15,341 nt of DNA. Origin: Opitutia bacterium UBA5964 (lineage in GTDB: Bacteria > Verrucomicrobiota > Verrucomicrobiia > Opitutales > Coraliomargaritaceae). The DNA is taken from assembly GCA_002430605.1 (NCBI GenBank), contig DJBY01000005.1, forward strand, positions 18,702-34,042. The letters are read 5' to 3'. Both the position numbers and the translations under genes were made by a program. Each line of letters opens with the position of its first letter. Position 1 is the stretch's first letter. A model generated the notes under the pieces. The model saw only the letters and a program-made list of their open reading frames with translations. It made no database searches and was not told the origin of the DNA. This document shows, in pieces, positions 1-7,327 of this stretch.

Positions 1-36
1 AGGATAGAACATTAAATATAGATAGAGTCAGCTCCC

Positions 37-210
37 ATGAAATACCTCGAAATCATTCTTGTCGGCCTCATCCTATTGGGCGCGGTCTTCTATTTGCACA
101 AGACCTTCTTTCTAAAAAAGAAAAGTGGCTCCAGCTGTGGCTGCGGCACCTCTGACTGCAAGGTGCCGAAGGCAACGATCGAGACGAGCAAAAAGCAAAC
201 CCACAACTAG
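37..210 (+). CDS. FeoB-associated Cys-rich membrane protein
   Basis: This 57-residue protein has one N-terminal membrane helix (about residues 4-22), a short basic stretch (KKK, residues 27-29), then a cysteine cluster with Cys34, Cys36 and Cys41 in a Gly/Ser-rich context and a hydrophilic Lys/Thr-rich tail. This is the layout of the small FeoB-associated Cys-rich family, usually encoded directly after the ferrous-iron transporter gene feoB. The role is not established; a part in Fe(II) uptake is assumed from gene linkage in other genomes. If the rule holds, feoA/feoB should lie just left of the window. The ATG at 37 is the only start that includes the helix. No clear Shine-Dalgarno is seen. 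The stop is 19 nt before the GAF gene, so the two may be co-transcribed. The family call rests on architecture and Cys pattern. Confidence 0.75.
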   Translation: MKYLEIILVGLILLGAVFYLHKTFFLKKKSGSSCGCGTSDCKVPKATIETSKKQTHN

Positions 211-229
211 CCAGAAAGAGCCAAGACAG

Positions 230-694
230 ATGTTCCCCAAACAATTAATTGCTTTCTGTCACAAACTCATCAACCAAGGCGTCGATCAACTCGACATGCC
301 AGTCGGGATCGTCAGCCACATCTATAACGATCTATACGAGATCGTCACGATTAACAGTGAGATGGACGAGTTTATCCAAGGAGCCGTATTTCCACTCAGT
401 AACACTTATTGTCGGGATGTCTATCGCACCGACAAAACCATCGCGATCACCGAAATCGATCATGTTCTAGGCATGCAGCTCCACCCTCTTTATGTGAGCC
501 TGCCAGTTGAAGCCTATATTAGCGCGCCGATTCATTTCAACGACAGCGTCTGGGGCACGGTCAACTTCACCGCTACCAAGATCCGCCCAGCTTTCGCCAA
601 AGCTGAGATTGAGCTCGTCGAACAGTATGCAGAGACGATCAGCAAATGCTTGGCAGACATCGATCTAGACTCCCGAGCCCCTTGGGATGTTTGA
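230..694 (+). CDS. single GAF-domain protein
   Basis: The 154-residue protein is almost entirely one GAF domain. The typical core is visible: a Phe-Pro-Leu-Ser-Asn-Thr-Tyr-Cys stretch (about residues 55-62), then LPVEAYISAPI and a Trp-Gly-Thr-Val-Asn-Phe strand, and a C-terminal helix with LVEQYAETIS. GAF domains bind small ligands (cyclic nucleotides, tetrapyrroles, oxidised species) and often sense redox or nitrogen compounds. No output domain (kinase, GGDEF, HTH) is attached, so it would act as a stand-alone sensor or enzyme, and the ligand is unknown. There is no signal peptide, so it is cytoplasmic. The ATG at 230 is preferred; the frame stays open upstream to 125, but that extension overlaps the preceding gene and encodes an unlikely Arg/Ala-rich segment. 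A weak purine-rich AGAAAGAG lies upstream. Confidence 0.85.
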   Translation: MFPKQLIAFCHKLINQGVDQLDMPVGIVSHIYNDLYEIVTINSEMDEFIQGAVFPLSNTYCRDVYRTDKTIAITEIDHVLGMQLHPLYVSLPVEAYISAPIHFNDSVWGTVNFTATKIRPAFAKAEIELVEQYAETISKCLADIDLDSRAPWDV

Positions 695-1014
695 ATGAGC
701 AAGGCAAGGCTGCCCCTCAATTGACTACTCCGAGTCCAACAGGATCCTGCATTCGACTGAGTCGACCAACGCGTGCTTGGCTGCGTCGCTGAATTTTCCA
801 GTCGGACGTCACTCCCATGCAGACGTGCGGCGTCGCCCGCGGTGTCCGAGTCTCTCTCAATAAGTGTTTCGCCGAAAAGAGCTTTGCAGCGGACAGCATC
901 GAACAACCTGGCTAACGTAGACGGTATCAAACATTACGATACCACACTGGCTGCCGCTGCGGTCTTGAAGAAGTTTCTGGGTTGCATGCGGTATTCTGAC
1001 TTGGTGTGAAAATG
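695..1014. other. intergenic region between convergent genes, possible dispersed repeat
   Basis: No convincing gene lies in these 320 nt between the convergent GAF and ThuA-DUF1080 genes. Open frames exist on both strands, but they are Arg/Ser-rich and resemble no family I recognise. Two small symmetric elements are visible: an odd palindrome TCGACTGAGTCGA at 753-765, and a 6-bp inverted repeat GGTATC/GATACC with a 9-nt loop at 923-943. Neither is followed by a clear T-run, so I do not call an intrinsic terminator. The left part (about 730-900) is GC-rich and gene-like in composition without being a gene, as seen in intergenic multi-copy repeats. That reading is a guess. Confidence 0.4.
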
Positions 1015-2577
1015 TTACTTAATTTCGCGGATACGAATGTTGCGCCATTCGATTTCGACATCGGCCACCTTGTGCGAGTGCACCTGTAGGCCAATCAACC
1101 CGCTGGGGAATTGTTGGTAACTTTCAGGGTCATTCAAATCCGCAATTTGTTTACCGTTGATCCATGTTTGAATAATCGCTCCCTTTGCTAATACACGATA
1201 GTGGTTCCACTCGTCATTTTTAAACACGCTGTGCGCATTGACCTTGGAGTCTTTCGACTGTGGCTCTGGCGAACGCCAGCCGCTGTAAGCTTCACCATAA
1301 ATATAACCTGACTGACCAGGGCTGTGCTCGATCTCAACCTGCGGGCCTTGCACGTGGCCTTTCGCGATCTCATCGTTCTGCAAGGAACGGATCTGCACGC
1401 CGGAGTTAATCGCGCCGCACTTCACCTCAAATTCCAGTTCAAAATCGCCGTAGCTGTCATTGGTGCAAAGAAAAGAATTGGGGCTCTTCAACACCGAACG
1501 GCCAACGATCACACCGTCGCGCACTTCATACGTAGCGGTGCCATTCTTCTGCGTCCAACCGCTCAAGGTCTCACCGTCAAACAGCGACTGCCATTCAGCA
1601 CTATCGCAACAAGCAGCAACATTCGGCATCTCAAGCTTGGCGCTCGGGGTGACATCGGCCTTTAGGTCGCCACAAGCAAATTGAATACCAGCGAGGTAGT
1701 GCTTCAACATCAGTGGGTTGGAATAGATCTCATGGTTATGCCCGAGGCTAGAGTAGAAGACGCGGCCCTTGCCAAGTGCCTGCACCCAGGAGACCGCATA
1801 ATCGCCGTCTTCACGTCCGGGCGCCTTCTTCGGCGTATCACTGCGTTCGACATCGATGCTCAACAAGATGCGCAACTTCTCGCGTGAATACGGCTCGTCC
1901 TTGAACTGGTAGATTTCATCTTTGATTCTAAAATCGGCTTGTCCGCCAAATACCGGCTGCAGCAGCGCATGCTCCGGTTCTTCGACATTGATAGTGACCG
2001 TGTGGCCGGCCATCCATGGGTGGCCGTTAAAGTATGCGCCCATCGCTTCACCGTAGGCCTTGTGCTTGTAACAGGAATCGGTGGCGGAGTGTATGCCAAC
2101 CAGTCCCCCGCCCTGCTGCACGTATTCAACTAAATTATCCACCAGTCGATTGTGCCGGGCCTGCAACCACGCCCAATCTTCCTTTGAGAAATCAGCCCGC
2201 TGCTTGCCAGACGGCATGAAAAAATCCTGCGTGGGACTGAGCAAGACCACGGCATCGAACTCCTGCAGTTCCTCTGGTTCGAAATTGGCGGGATCGTCGC
2301 TGACGACGGCCGCGTAGGCACCGCTCGCGGCACCGAGCTTTTGCAGGGCCAGCTTACCGGTTGGAATGGAGTCATGGCGATAACCTGCGGTGGCACTATA
2401 AACCAGCACACGCCGCGCTGCCTCAGGAGCAACAATCGACGTGTCTGGAAGCGCCGCTTCGATCGCCGTCACATGATGCGGCGCAACTGGCTGATCATTA
2501 AATGTCGGCACCCAAGTGGATGCCGCACTGAGTGAGCCAACCGCTAGTGCATAAGTCAGAGAAGTAGGAAGTTTCAT
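1015..2577 (-). CDS. secreted ThuA-like / DUF1080 (3-keto-disaccharide hydrolase-like) fusion protein
   Basis: This 520-residue protein has two domains. After an N-terminal hydrophobic segment (residues 7-20, likely signal peptide or anchor; it lacks a sharp cleavage motif) comes a ThuA-like domain, about residues 55-303, a glutamine-amidotransferase-like fold. It shows VLVYSATAGYRHDS, then QGGGLVGIHSATDS with GAYFNGHP, and GKGRVFYSSLGH near the end. Residues 328-519 form a DUF1080/3-keto-disaccharide hydrolase domain of the LamG-like fold: SLFDGETLSGW, NSGVQIRS, GPQVEIEH, a late NHYRVLAKG and a closing WRNIRIREI. The linker holds adjacent cysteines C323-C324. ThuA is known from trehalose/sucrose utilisation with the oxidoreductase ThuB, through 3-keto sugars; DUF1080 proteins act on 3-keto glycosides. 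It is the last gene of the minus-strand cluster, but an intrinsic terminator precedes it. Start at 2577 (alternative at 2586); an upstream extension to 2757 overlaps tatA and is rejected. Confidence 0.9.
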   Translation of the reverse strand: MKLPTSLTYALAVGSLSAASTWVPTFNDQPVAPHHVTAIEAALPDTSIVAPEAARRVLVYSATAGYRHDSIPTGKLALQKLGAASGAYAAVVSDDPANFEPEELQEFDAVVLLSPTQDFFMPSGKQRADFSKEDWAWLQARHNRLVDNLVEYVQQGGGLVGIHSATDSCYKHKAYGEAMGAYFNGHPWMAGHTVTINVEEPEHALLQPVFGGQADFRIKDEIYQFKDEPYSREKLRILLSIDVERSDTPKKAPGREDGDYAVSWVQALGKGRVFYSSLGHNHEIYSNPLMLKHYLAGIQFACGDLKADVTPSAKLEMPNVAACCDSAEWQSLFDGETLSGWTQKNGTATYEVRDGVIVGRSVLKSPNSFLCTNDSYGDFELEFEVKCGAINSGVQIRSLQNDEIAKGHVQGPQVEIEHSPGQSGYIYGEAYSGWRSPEPQSKDSKVNAHSVFKNDEWNHYRVLAKGAIIQTWINGKQIADLNDPESYQQFPSGLIGLQVHSHKVADVEIEWRNIRIREIK

Positions 2578-2642
2578 TTTAAACATTGGAATATGGAAGA
2601 GACATCCTCGCTGCGGTTCGCTGCCAGAGCATGGCATTTTGA

Positions 2643-2680
2643 GAAAAAAATCGTCGCCCTCTGGAAGGCGCGGCAACGAT
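2643..2680 (-). terminator. rho-independent terminator after tatA
   Basis: Read on the minus strand, an ATCGTTGCC arm (2672-2680) pairs with a complementary GGCGACGAT arm (2650-2658) over 9 bp with one G-T wobble, around a GC-rich loop. The stem is followed directly by a run of T (2644-2650, TTTTTTT). It begins 6 nt after the tatA stop codon. Stem plus immediate U-run is the classical intrinsic terminator, so much of the upstream transcript should end here, leaving the ThuA-DUF1080 gene to read-through or to its own promoter in 2587-2642. Confidence 0.75.
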
Positions 2681-2686
2681 GAAAGA

Positions 2687-2938
2687 TTAAGCGACTTTCG
2701 ACGCCGCTGCTGCGCGCTTGCGCTTTGCCACCTCGGCCTCGACATTGACATCGACATCCATCGCGGAGCGAATGTCTTCTTCGATGCCGGAAGTGGCCTT
2801 CTTAAATTCGCGGATCGATTTGCCAGCTGAGCGAAATAAATCAGGCATACGTTTTGCCCCGAAAAAGAGCAAGACGACCGCGCCGATCATCACGATCTCA
2901 GGTGTATTCAGATTTTGGATAAATGCGAGTGGTGTCAT
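2687..2938 (-). CDS. tatA: TatA/TatE-type Sec-independent translocase protein
   Basis: This 83-residue protein has the standard TatA layout. A short N-terminus with a Pro-Glu-Ile-Val-Met-Ile start to the membrane helix (about residues 13-26) is followed by the hinge FFGAKRMPDLFRSAGKSIREF, given here as its key features: Phe-Gly at residues 26-27, Lys29, Pro32, Gly39 and the Phe-Lys pair at 45-46. An acidic amphipathic region and a Lys/Arg/Ala-rich cytoplasmic tail follow. TatA oligomers form the pore through which TatBC passes folded, cofactor-containing proteins. No tatB or tatC is in the window. It sits 49 nt after the HEAT-repeat gene and two genes after a Tat-signal oxidoreductase, so a role in exporting that enzyme is a natural inference. 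TatA and TatE cannot be separated by sequence here. No Shine-Dalgarno; the start is AT-rich. Confidence 0.93.
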   Translation of the reverse strand: MTPLAFIQNLNTPEIVMIGAVVLLFFGAKRMPDLFRSAGKSIREFKKATSGIEEDIRSAMDVDVNVEAEVAKRKRAAAASKVA

Positions 2939-2987
2939 ATTGATAAAGTTTACTTATTGTTTGTTGGTAATTGGCTGCATTGCATAC

Positions 2988-4940
2988 TTATAGCTTGCTA
3001 GTAATCTGCTTCACCAGATCGCCGACCTGCGGATCATTTTCGACCACTTTCAGATGCTGTGTTACCAATCGACGCTTATGTGCCACCGAGAAATGCTTCG
3101 TGGGATCTTCATATACGCTCAACAAGTCACGCTTATACTCCAGCGGTAGATCTGCCTGGACAATCGTTACGAGCAAATCAGCTTGCGCTAGGTAAAATGA
3201 GTGCGAGCTGTGTGTGAGCAGCTTTTTTAAGCTACGTGCCGCATCACTGCGCTCCTTGTCCGTGGCGGACTCAGCACTCGCAATCGCGACCCACAAATCA
3301 CCATCATAGAGCTGCTCTTGCAGAGGCCAGCGTTGCAACGCGCTCATTGCTGCAGGATGCATCGATGAATCGGGATCCAGTAGGATGTCCTGCAAGTAGG
3401 CAATCACTGGCTGGCATGCCACCCCATCGAGAATTTGAATGACCGCTTGGCGGGCCGCGTCATTTGCAGCGGATTCAAGCACCGGATGATAGAGCTCATT
3501 CCATTGATATTCGGGAGCGCCAAAGTTCATGGAAAACCGCTTCAGGCTACGCTGTGCCGCTTTGGATTGCGCATCATCGCTTGTGATTATCGTCAATAAG
3601 GCATGGATGCTTTCAGCATTACCAATCGATTCGAGCGACTTAAACGCCGCCTCTTTCAATTTTGCATCGGCAGGCTCGGAGATGATCCTGTTGAGCATTG
3701 CAGCCGCTCCGGACGTATTACGCAGCTCCAGCACTTTGATGGACGCCATGCGCGCGGCGGGATCGGATCCATGCTCCACACTCGCCAATGCTTTTTGATC
3801 GGCAGCGGGAGCCTGCACACGTGCCAAGGCATTCGCCGCATTGTTATCCTTGGTATTGGCAGAAAAAGCCTGATAGAGCGGCTCGAAGCTCGCATTGCCG
3901 CCGACATTGCCCAGCGCATGAATGATACGCGCATTTAAAATCCCTTCCGAATTCGGCAACAAGGCCAGCAATTGCGCTTCGTATGCGAGTCTTTGTTCAC
4001 CGATCGCGGTGACAATCACCACCTGATCATTCACGCTGGCATCAGGGAGTTGGGAAACCACCGCTTCACACAGTGGTGCTGAACCACTAGCCAAAGCAGC
4101 CTGAAGAAATAACAAACGACCGGAAAAATCAGGCTTAGCCAAGACCACTTCGAGCACTTGCTTGGCACGCTCCGGATCACTGGCAGTCAACTGCTTAAAC
4201 GCCTCTGCACGAATGACGCCGTTACTACCTGTGCCCGCTAGGCTATAGGCCGTGTTGGCATCGGCCCCGATCTGCAGTAGCGCGATTTCGATGAGCGTCT
4301 TCGTTTCGCCTGTGGCATTTTTGCGTGCGCTCAAAAGCGCAGGCGCCACGGCTGCATTGCCGAGTTTCCCCAAAGCCAAAGCTGAGGCAGCCTGCAGCGC
4401 GGGATTTGAAGACTGCAATAGTTCAGCGATCGCAGGTGCGGCATCGACCGCGCCACGAGTGGCGAGCGCATCGATGTAAGCGGCACGGTCTGCCTCGGCC
4501 CCCTGAGTCAGGGCTGCAAGGAGATACGCTTCTGCCTTCGCACCGGGAATGGCAACAAGCGCGCGACGGGCGCTGTCACGCACTTCCGGGTCACCGTCGC
4601 TAAGCAGCGCATTGGACGCATCGGCAGCCGCATCGGTGCCAAAAAGTTCCAACATACGGATCAAATACAGACGCCCAGTCAGTGGCAGCCCTTCGGCACC
4701 GAGTTGCGCAATCACGTCTGCCTCTAGAGCCAAGCGCTCATCAGCAACCGCACCAGGAGCCGTGGCTTGAGCAAAGGCTTGCTTGAGATCCAAACGTGCC
4801 TGCAGACGTGCCGCATAGTTATCGCCCCCAAGCGTGTTGATGACACTCGGCACATCCACGGCTAAGACGCAGGACGCAGCGCAAGCAGCGAATAGAGATA
4901 AAATTGTTTTTTTCATTTTTGGTAAATTCAACGGGTTCAT
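2988..4940 (-). CDS. secreted HEAT-repeat protein
   Basis: From the ATG at 4940 this is 650 residues; from the second ATG at 4916 it is 642. Both give a signal peptide with a KK n-region, a hydrophobic core and possible cleavage after Val-Leu-Ala; a weak lipobox-like AASC is also present. The rest is alpha-helical with HEAT-type repeats of about 30-35 residues, clearest at residues 100-260 (for example DPEVRDSARRALVAIPG and NPALQAASALALGKLGN). More degenerate repeats continue to about 500, and the C-terminal 140 residues are helical without clear repeats. No catalytic motif is visible. HEAT solenoids bind proteins, so a periplasmic scaffold is the likely type of role. The ATG at 4940 overlaps the TGA of the upstream oxidoreductase (ATGA, 4937-4940), which argues for translational coupling. 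An extension to 5147 lies inside the neighbour and is rejected. Confidence 0.85.
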   Translation of the reverse strand: MNPLNLPKMKKTILSLFAACAASCVLAVDVPSVINTLGGDNYAARLQARLDLKQAFAQATAPGAVADERLALEADVIAQLGAEGLPLTGRLYLIRMLELFGTDAAADASNALLSDGDPEVRDSARRALVAIPGAKAEAYLLAALTQGAEADRAAYIDALATRGAVDAAPAIAELLQSSNPALQAASALALGKLGNAAVAPALLSARKNATGETKTLIEIALLQIGADANTAYSLAGTGSNGVIRAEAFKQLTASDPERAKQVLEVVLAKPDFSGRLLFLQAALASGSAPLCEAVVSQLPDASVNDQVVIVTAIGEQRLAYEAQLLALLPNSEGILNARIIHALGNVGGNASFEPLYQAFSANTKDNNAANALARVQAPAADQKALASVEHGSDPAARMASIKVLELRNTSGAAAMLNRIISEPADAKLKEAAFKSLESIGNAESIHALLTIITSDDAQSKAAQRSLKRFSMNFGAPEYQWNELYHPVLESAANDAARQAVIQILDGVACQPVIAYLQDILLDPDSSMHPAAMSALQRWPLQEQLYDGDLWVAIASAESATDKERSDAARSLKKLLTHSSHSFYLAQADLLVTIVQADLPLEYKRDLLSVYEDPTKHFSVAHKRRLVTQHLKVVENDPQVGDLVKQITSKL

Positions 4941-6223
4941 GCGGGGAGTTCGTAACCTGCGCGGCGAGGACGGTCCTGCCAGCGTTGCGCATCCGCATCG
5001 CCGACGATTTGCTCCGCCAACGGATCCCATTGAATCGGGCGGTTTAAGCGCTCGGCGATACCCGCCAACTGGCAAATCGTGGCCGTCCTGTGGCCGATCG
5101 TCGCCGGGCAAATAGTCTTTTTGCGGGAATGAATCCCATCGAGCCAATTGCGCTTGTGATCGACAGACCGGTAGAGTTGCACATCCGATGGACTGAGCGG
5201 ACGACTGACCAAATCGGCAGTTGTGCTTTCGATCTTTTCATCACGACTCACACAAACCTCGCCCTCGGTGCCGATGAAACGAATCATATATCCCTTGCGG
5301 TCTGGGTGGTCGCGAATAACTCTGACGCCGTCAACGTATTCATACGATGCATACTTCGCCCCATTGTAACCCTTAGGAGTGAATTTCACCGGCCCCGAAT
5401 CATCGCGCCCGAGTGCCCATTGAGTGATATCGAAATGGTGCGCACCCCAGTCGCCGTTTTTACGGGAACCATATTCCCAGAAGCGGCGCCAACCGCCACT
5501 GTATCTACCTTGCACACGATCTGCGGTGTAAGGTTCGTAAGGTGTCGGCCCCAGCCACTTGTCGTAATTAAAACCTTCGGGAATCGGCTCAGCCGCACCC
5601 AGCACTGCGGGCGGGAAGTCCCCCAGGCCAGCATACACTTCTTTGACCTCGCCAATCCAGCCATTGCGCACGATTTCAGCTGCCTTGCGGAATGCACTAC
5701 TAGAACGCTGCTGCGAGCCGACCTGAAGAATCGTGCCATAGCGCGCTTCCGCAGCTACCATCGCTTTGCCCTCTTCAATCGTCAGCGTCATCGGCTTTTC
5801 GACATAGACATCCTTACCCGCACGCATCGCGGCAATCGCGATCGCCGCATGCCAGTGGTCCGGGGTCACAATAAATACCGCATCCACTGCGGGGTCATTG
5901 ATGACGTCCTCATAATCCGGTGTCGCGACGACATCCTTGAAGTTCCAAGCCGACATCTTTTGCTTGGCGGCTGCCAACATGTCCGGCTTCAGATCGCAGA
6001 CGTAGAGCGGATGCACATCGGGCTGGTGGACAATACCTATATGCGCCGACATCATGCCGCCCATACCGATAAAGCCCATATTGATGCGACCATTCGGCCC
6101 GACCCGACCATTTAGGCCGAGCGTCTCCGCGCGAAGAATCATTGGAGCGGCATACAACGATGCGCCGAGAACTGCACCTTGCTTCAAGAAACGACGACGG
6201 GAGGGCTGGGTATTTTTTTTCAT
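4937..6223 (-). CDS. Tat-exported Gfo/Idh/MocA family oxidoreductase
   Basis: 428 residues. The N-terminus carries a twin-arginine signal SRRRFLK (residues 8-14), a hydrophobic stretch and an Ala-rich end near residue 32. An N-terminal NAD(P)-binding Rossmann domain follows: MGFIGMGGM (49-57), then VDAVFIVTPDHWHA (113-126) and the family's EKP motif at 142-144, whose Lys normally takes part in catalysis and cofactor binding. The C-terminal domain has GDWGAHHFDI (257-266), matching the usual catalytic D-x-G-x-H-x-x-D stretch. The family oxidises or isomerises sugar hydroxyls; the substrate cannot be told. Tat export suggests folding with bound NAD(P) before export, as known for Zymomonas glucose-fructose oxidoreductase. 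It starts 26 nt after the isomerase gene and overlaps the HEAT gene by ATGA. The start is the only one that includes the Tat motif, in an AT-rich context without Shine-Dalgarno. Confidence 0.93.
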   Translation of the reverse strand: MKKNTQPSRRRFLKQGAVLGASLYAAPMILRAETLGLNGRVGPNGRINMGFIGMGGMMSAHIGIVHQPDVHPLYVCDLKPDMLAAAKQKMSAWNFKDVVATPDYEDVINDPAVDAVFIVTPDHWHAAIAIAAMRAGKDVYVEKPMTLTIEEGKAMVAAEARYGTILQVGSQQRSSSAFRKAAEIVRNGWIGEVKEVYAGLGDFPPAVLGAAEPIPEGFNYDKWLGPTPYEPYTADRVQGRYSGGWRRFWEYGSRKNGDWGAHHFDITQWALGRDDSGPVKFTPKGYNGAKYASYEYVDGVRVIRDHPDRKGYMIRFIGTEGEVCVSRDEKIESTTADLVSRPLSPSDVQLYRSVDHKRNWLDGIHSRKKTICPATIGHRTATICQLAGIAERLNRPIQWDPLAEQIVGDADAQRWQDRPRRAGYELPA

Positions 6224-6249
6224 TAAAAATTAAAGTATGTTCCGATTGA

Positions 6250-7284
6250 TTATTGTTTTTCTTGATCGAAGGCGGCATCGAAGGCGACGTTGCTCGGCGC
6301 GAAGTCGAGGCTGCGTGTGAAGCGGCATGCCTCAGCTCCACCGTGAAAGCGATCCATGCGAGAATCTTCCCATTCGATCGAAAGCGGGCCTTGATAGGCC
6401 ACGTCATTGAGCGCAACCATCACTTCTTCGAAATTGATATCGCCACGGCCCGGTGAACGGAAATCCCAATAGCGGCGTGAATCACCAAAGTCGGTATGAC
6501 CACCGAAGACACCGACGTCGCCATTGCCGTGGCCCCACCATGCGTCCTTGACGTGCGCATGGAAGATATACGCGCCGAAATCGCGGATGAATTTCACGTA
6601 GTCCACACCTTGATAACCGAGGTGACTCGGGTCGTAGTTGAAGCCAAAGCGCGGGTGATGATTAATCGCTTCAAGTGCAGTCGCCGCACTGGCGATATCA
6701 AAGGCGATTTCAGTCGGGTGCACTTCGAGCGCAAAATAGACATCCTCCTGTTCAAACACATCGAGAATCGGTGTCCAACGATCGGCAAAGTCCTGAAAGC
6801 CTGCTTCGATTTGACCAGGCACAATTGGCGGAAAGGAATATAACAGGTGCCAAATAGAGGAACCAGTAAAGCCATTGACCACCACACGCTCCGGCGCACC
6901 ACCTGGTTTCGCGTCGAAGAACTTGCGTGCCGCACGGGCGGTGTCCTGCATTTCTTTGGCTGCGCGTTGGCGCACGCCTTCGGGCTCGCCGGCGCCGTAG
7001 ATTTCAGGCGAAAGAATCGCGGCATGACGCGCATCGATGTTATCGCAGACCGCTTGGCCGACGAGGTGGCTACTGATCGCATAGCAAGTCAGGCCATTGG
7101 CCTCCAATAGCTCCCATTTCTTGGCGATATAGTCCGGCTCGTTGAGCGCGGCCTGCACATTGAAATGATCGCCCCAGCAGGCGAGTTCGACACCGTCGAA
7201 GCCCATCTCTTTAACTTTGGGTGCCAGTTCGGCGAGTGAAAGATCAGCCCATTGGCCGGTGAAAAGTGTAACAGGACGTGGCAT
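6250..7284 (-). CDS. sugar phosphate isomerase/epimerase (AP-endonuclease 2-like TIM barrel)
   Basis: The 344-residue cytoplasmic protein belongs to the xylose-isomerase-like TIM-barrel family. It opens with a beta strand VTLFTGQW and a KVKEMGFDGVELACWGDH segment typical of barrel strand 2. The metal-binding carboxylates and histidines expected in the family are visible: Glu187 in ALEVHP, Asp218 and His221 in NYDPSH, His244 in HAHVKD and Glu304 in IEWED, consistent with a divalent metal site. Members isomerise or epimerise sugars, inosose and related ketoses, and some act on 3-keto sugars, which fits the neighbouring Gfo/Idh/MocA and DUF1080 genes. A specific reaction cannot be assigned. There is no signal peptide, so this step is in the cytoplasm. 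It lies 43 nt after the DUF1080 gene and has one of the few clear Shine-Dalgarno sequences in the window. Confidence 0.9.
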   Translation of the reverse strand: MPRPVTLFTGQWADLSLAELAPKVKEMGFDGVELACWGDHFNVQAALNEPDYIAKKWELLEANGLTCYAISSHLVGQAVCDNIDARHAAILSPEIYGAGEPEGVRQRAAKEMQDTARAARKFFDAKPGGAPERVVVNGFTGSSIWHLLYSFPPIVPGQIEAGFQDFADRWTPILDVFEQEDVYFALEVHPTEIAFDIASAATALEAINHHPRFGFNYDPSHLGYQGVDYVKFIRDFGAYIFHAHVKDAWWGHGNGDVGVFGGHTDFGDSRRYWDFRSPGRGDINFEEVMVALNDVAYQGPLSIEWEDSRMDRFHGGAEACRFTRSLDFAPSNVAFDAAFDQEKQ

Positions 7285-7292
7285 TATTTTTT

Positions 7293-7298
7293 TCCTTT
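7293..7298 (-). promoter_or_regulatory. Shine-Dalgarno of the isomerase/epimerase gene
   Basis: AAAGGA on the minus strand lies 8 nt before the ATG at 7284, with an A-rich spacer. It supports this start and stands out because nearly every other gene here lacks such a site, suggesting stronger independent initiation inside the operon. Confidence 0.65.
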
Positions 7299-7327
7299 AT
7301 AGTTAATAGTGTATTTAAAATATGGAT

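Noticed and set aside
532..930. 132-codon minus-strand frame running into the GAF gene
   Set aside because: Overlaps the GAF domain antisense and shows no protein-like features.
923..943. Terminator for the ThuA-DUF1080 gene
   Set aside because: The 6-bp stem has a 9-nt loop and no T-run after it on either strand.
2578..2757. N-terminal extension of the ThuA-DUF1080 gene to 2757
   Set aside because: It runs through the terminator and into tatA, and encodes an Arg/Ser-rich stretch before the natural hydrophobic N-terminus.
4941..5147. N-terminal extension of the HEAT gene to 5147
   Set aside because: It lies inside the oxidoreductase gene and would bury the signal peptide.
5090..6115. 341-codon plus-strand frame opposite the Tat oxidoreductase
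   Set aside because: Fully antisense to a gene with clear family motifs; its protein is His/Arg/Ile-rich without any domain.
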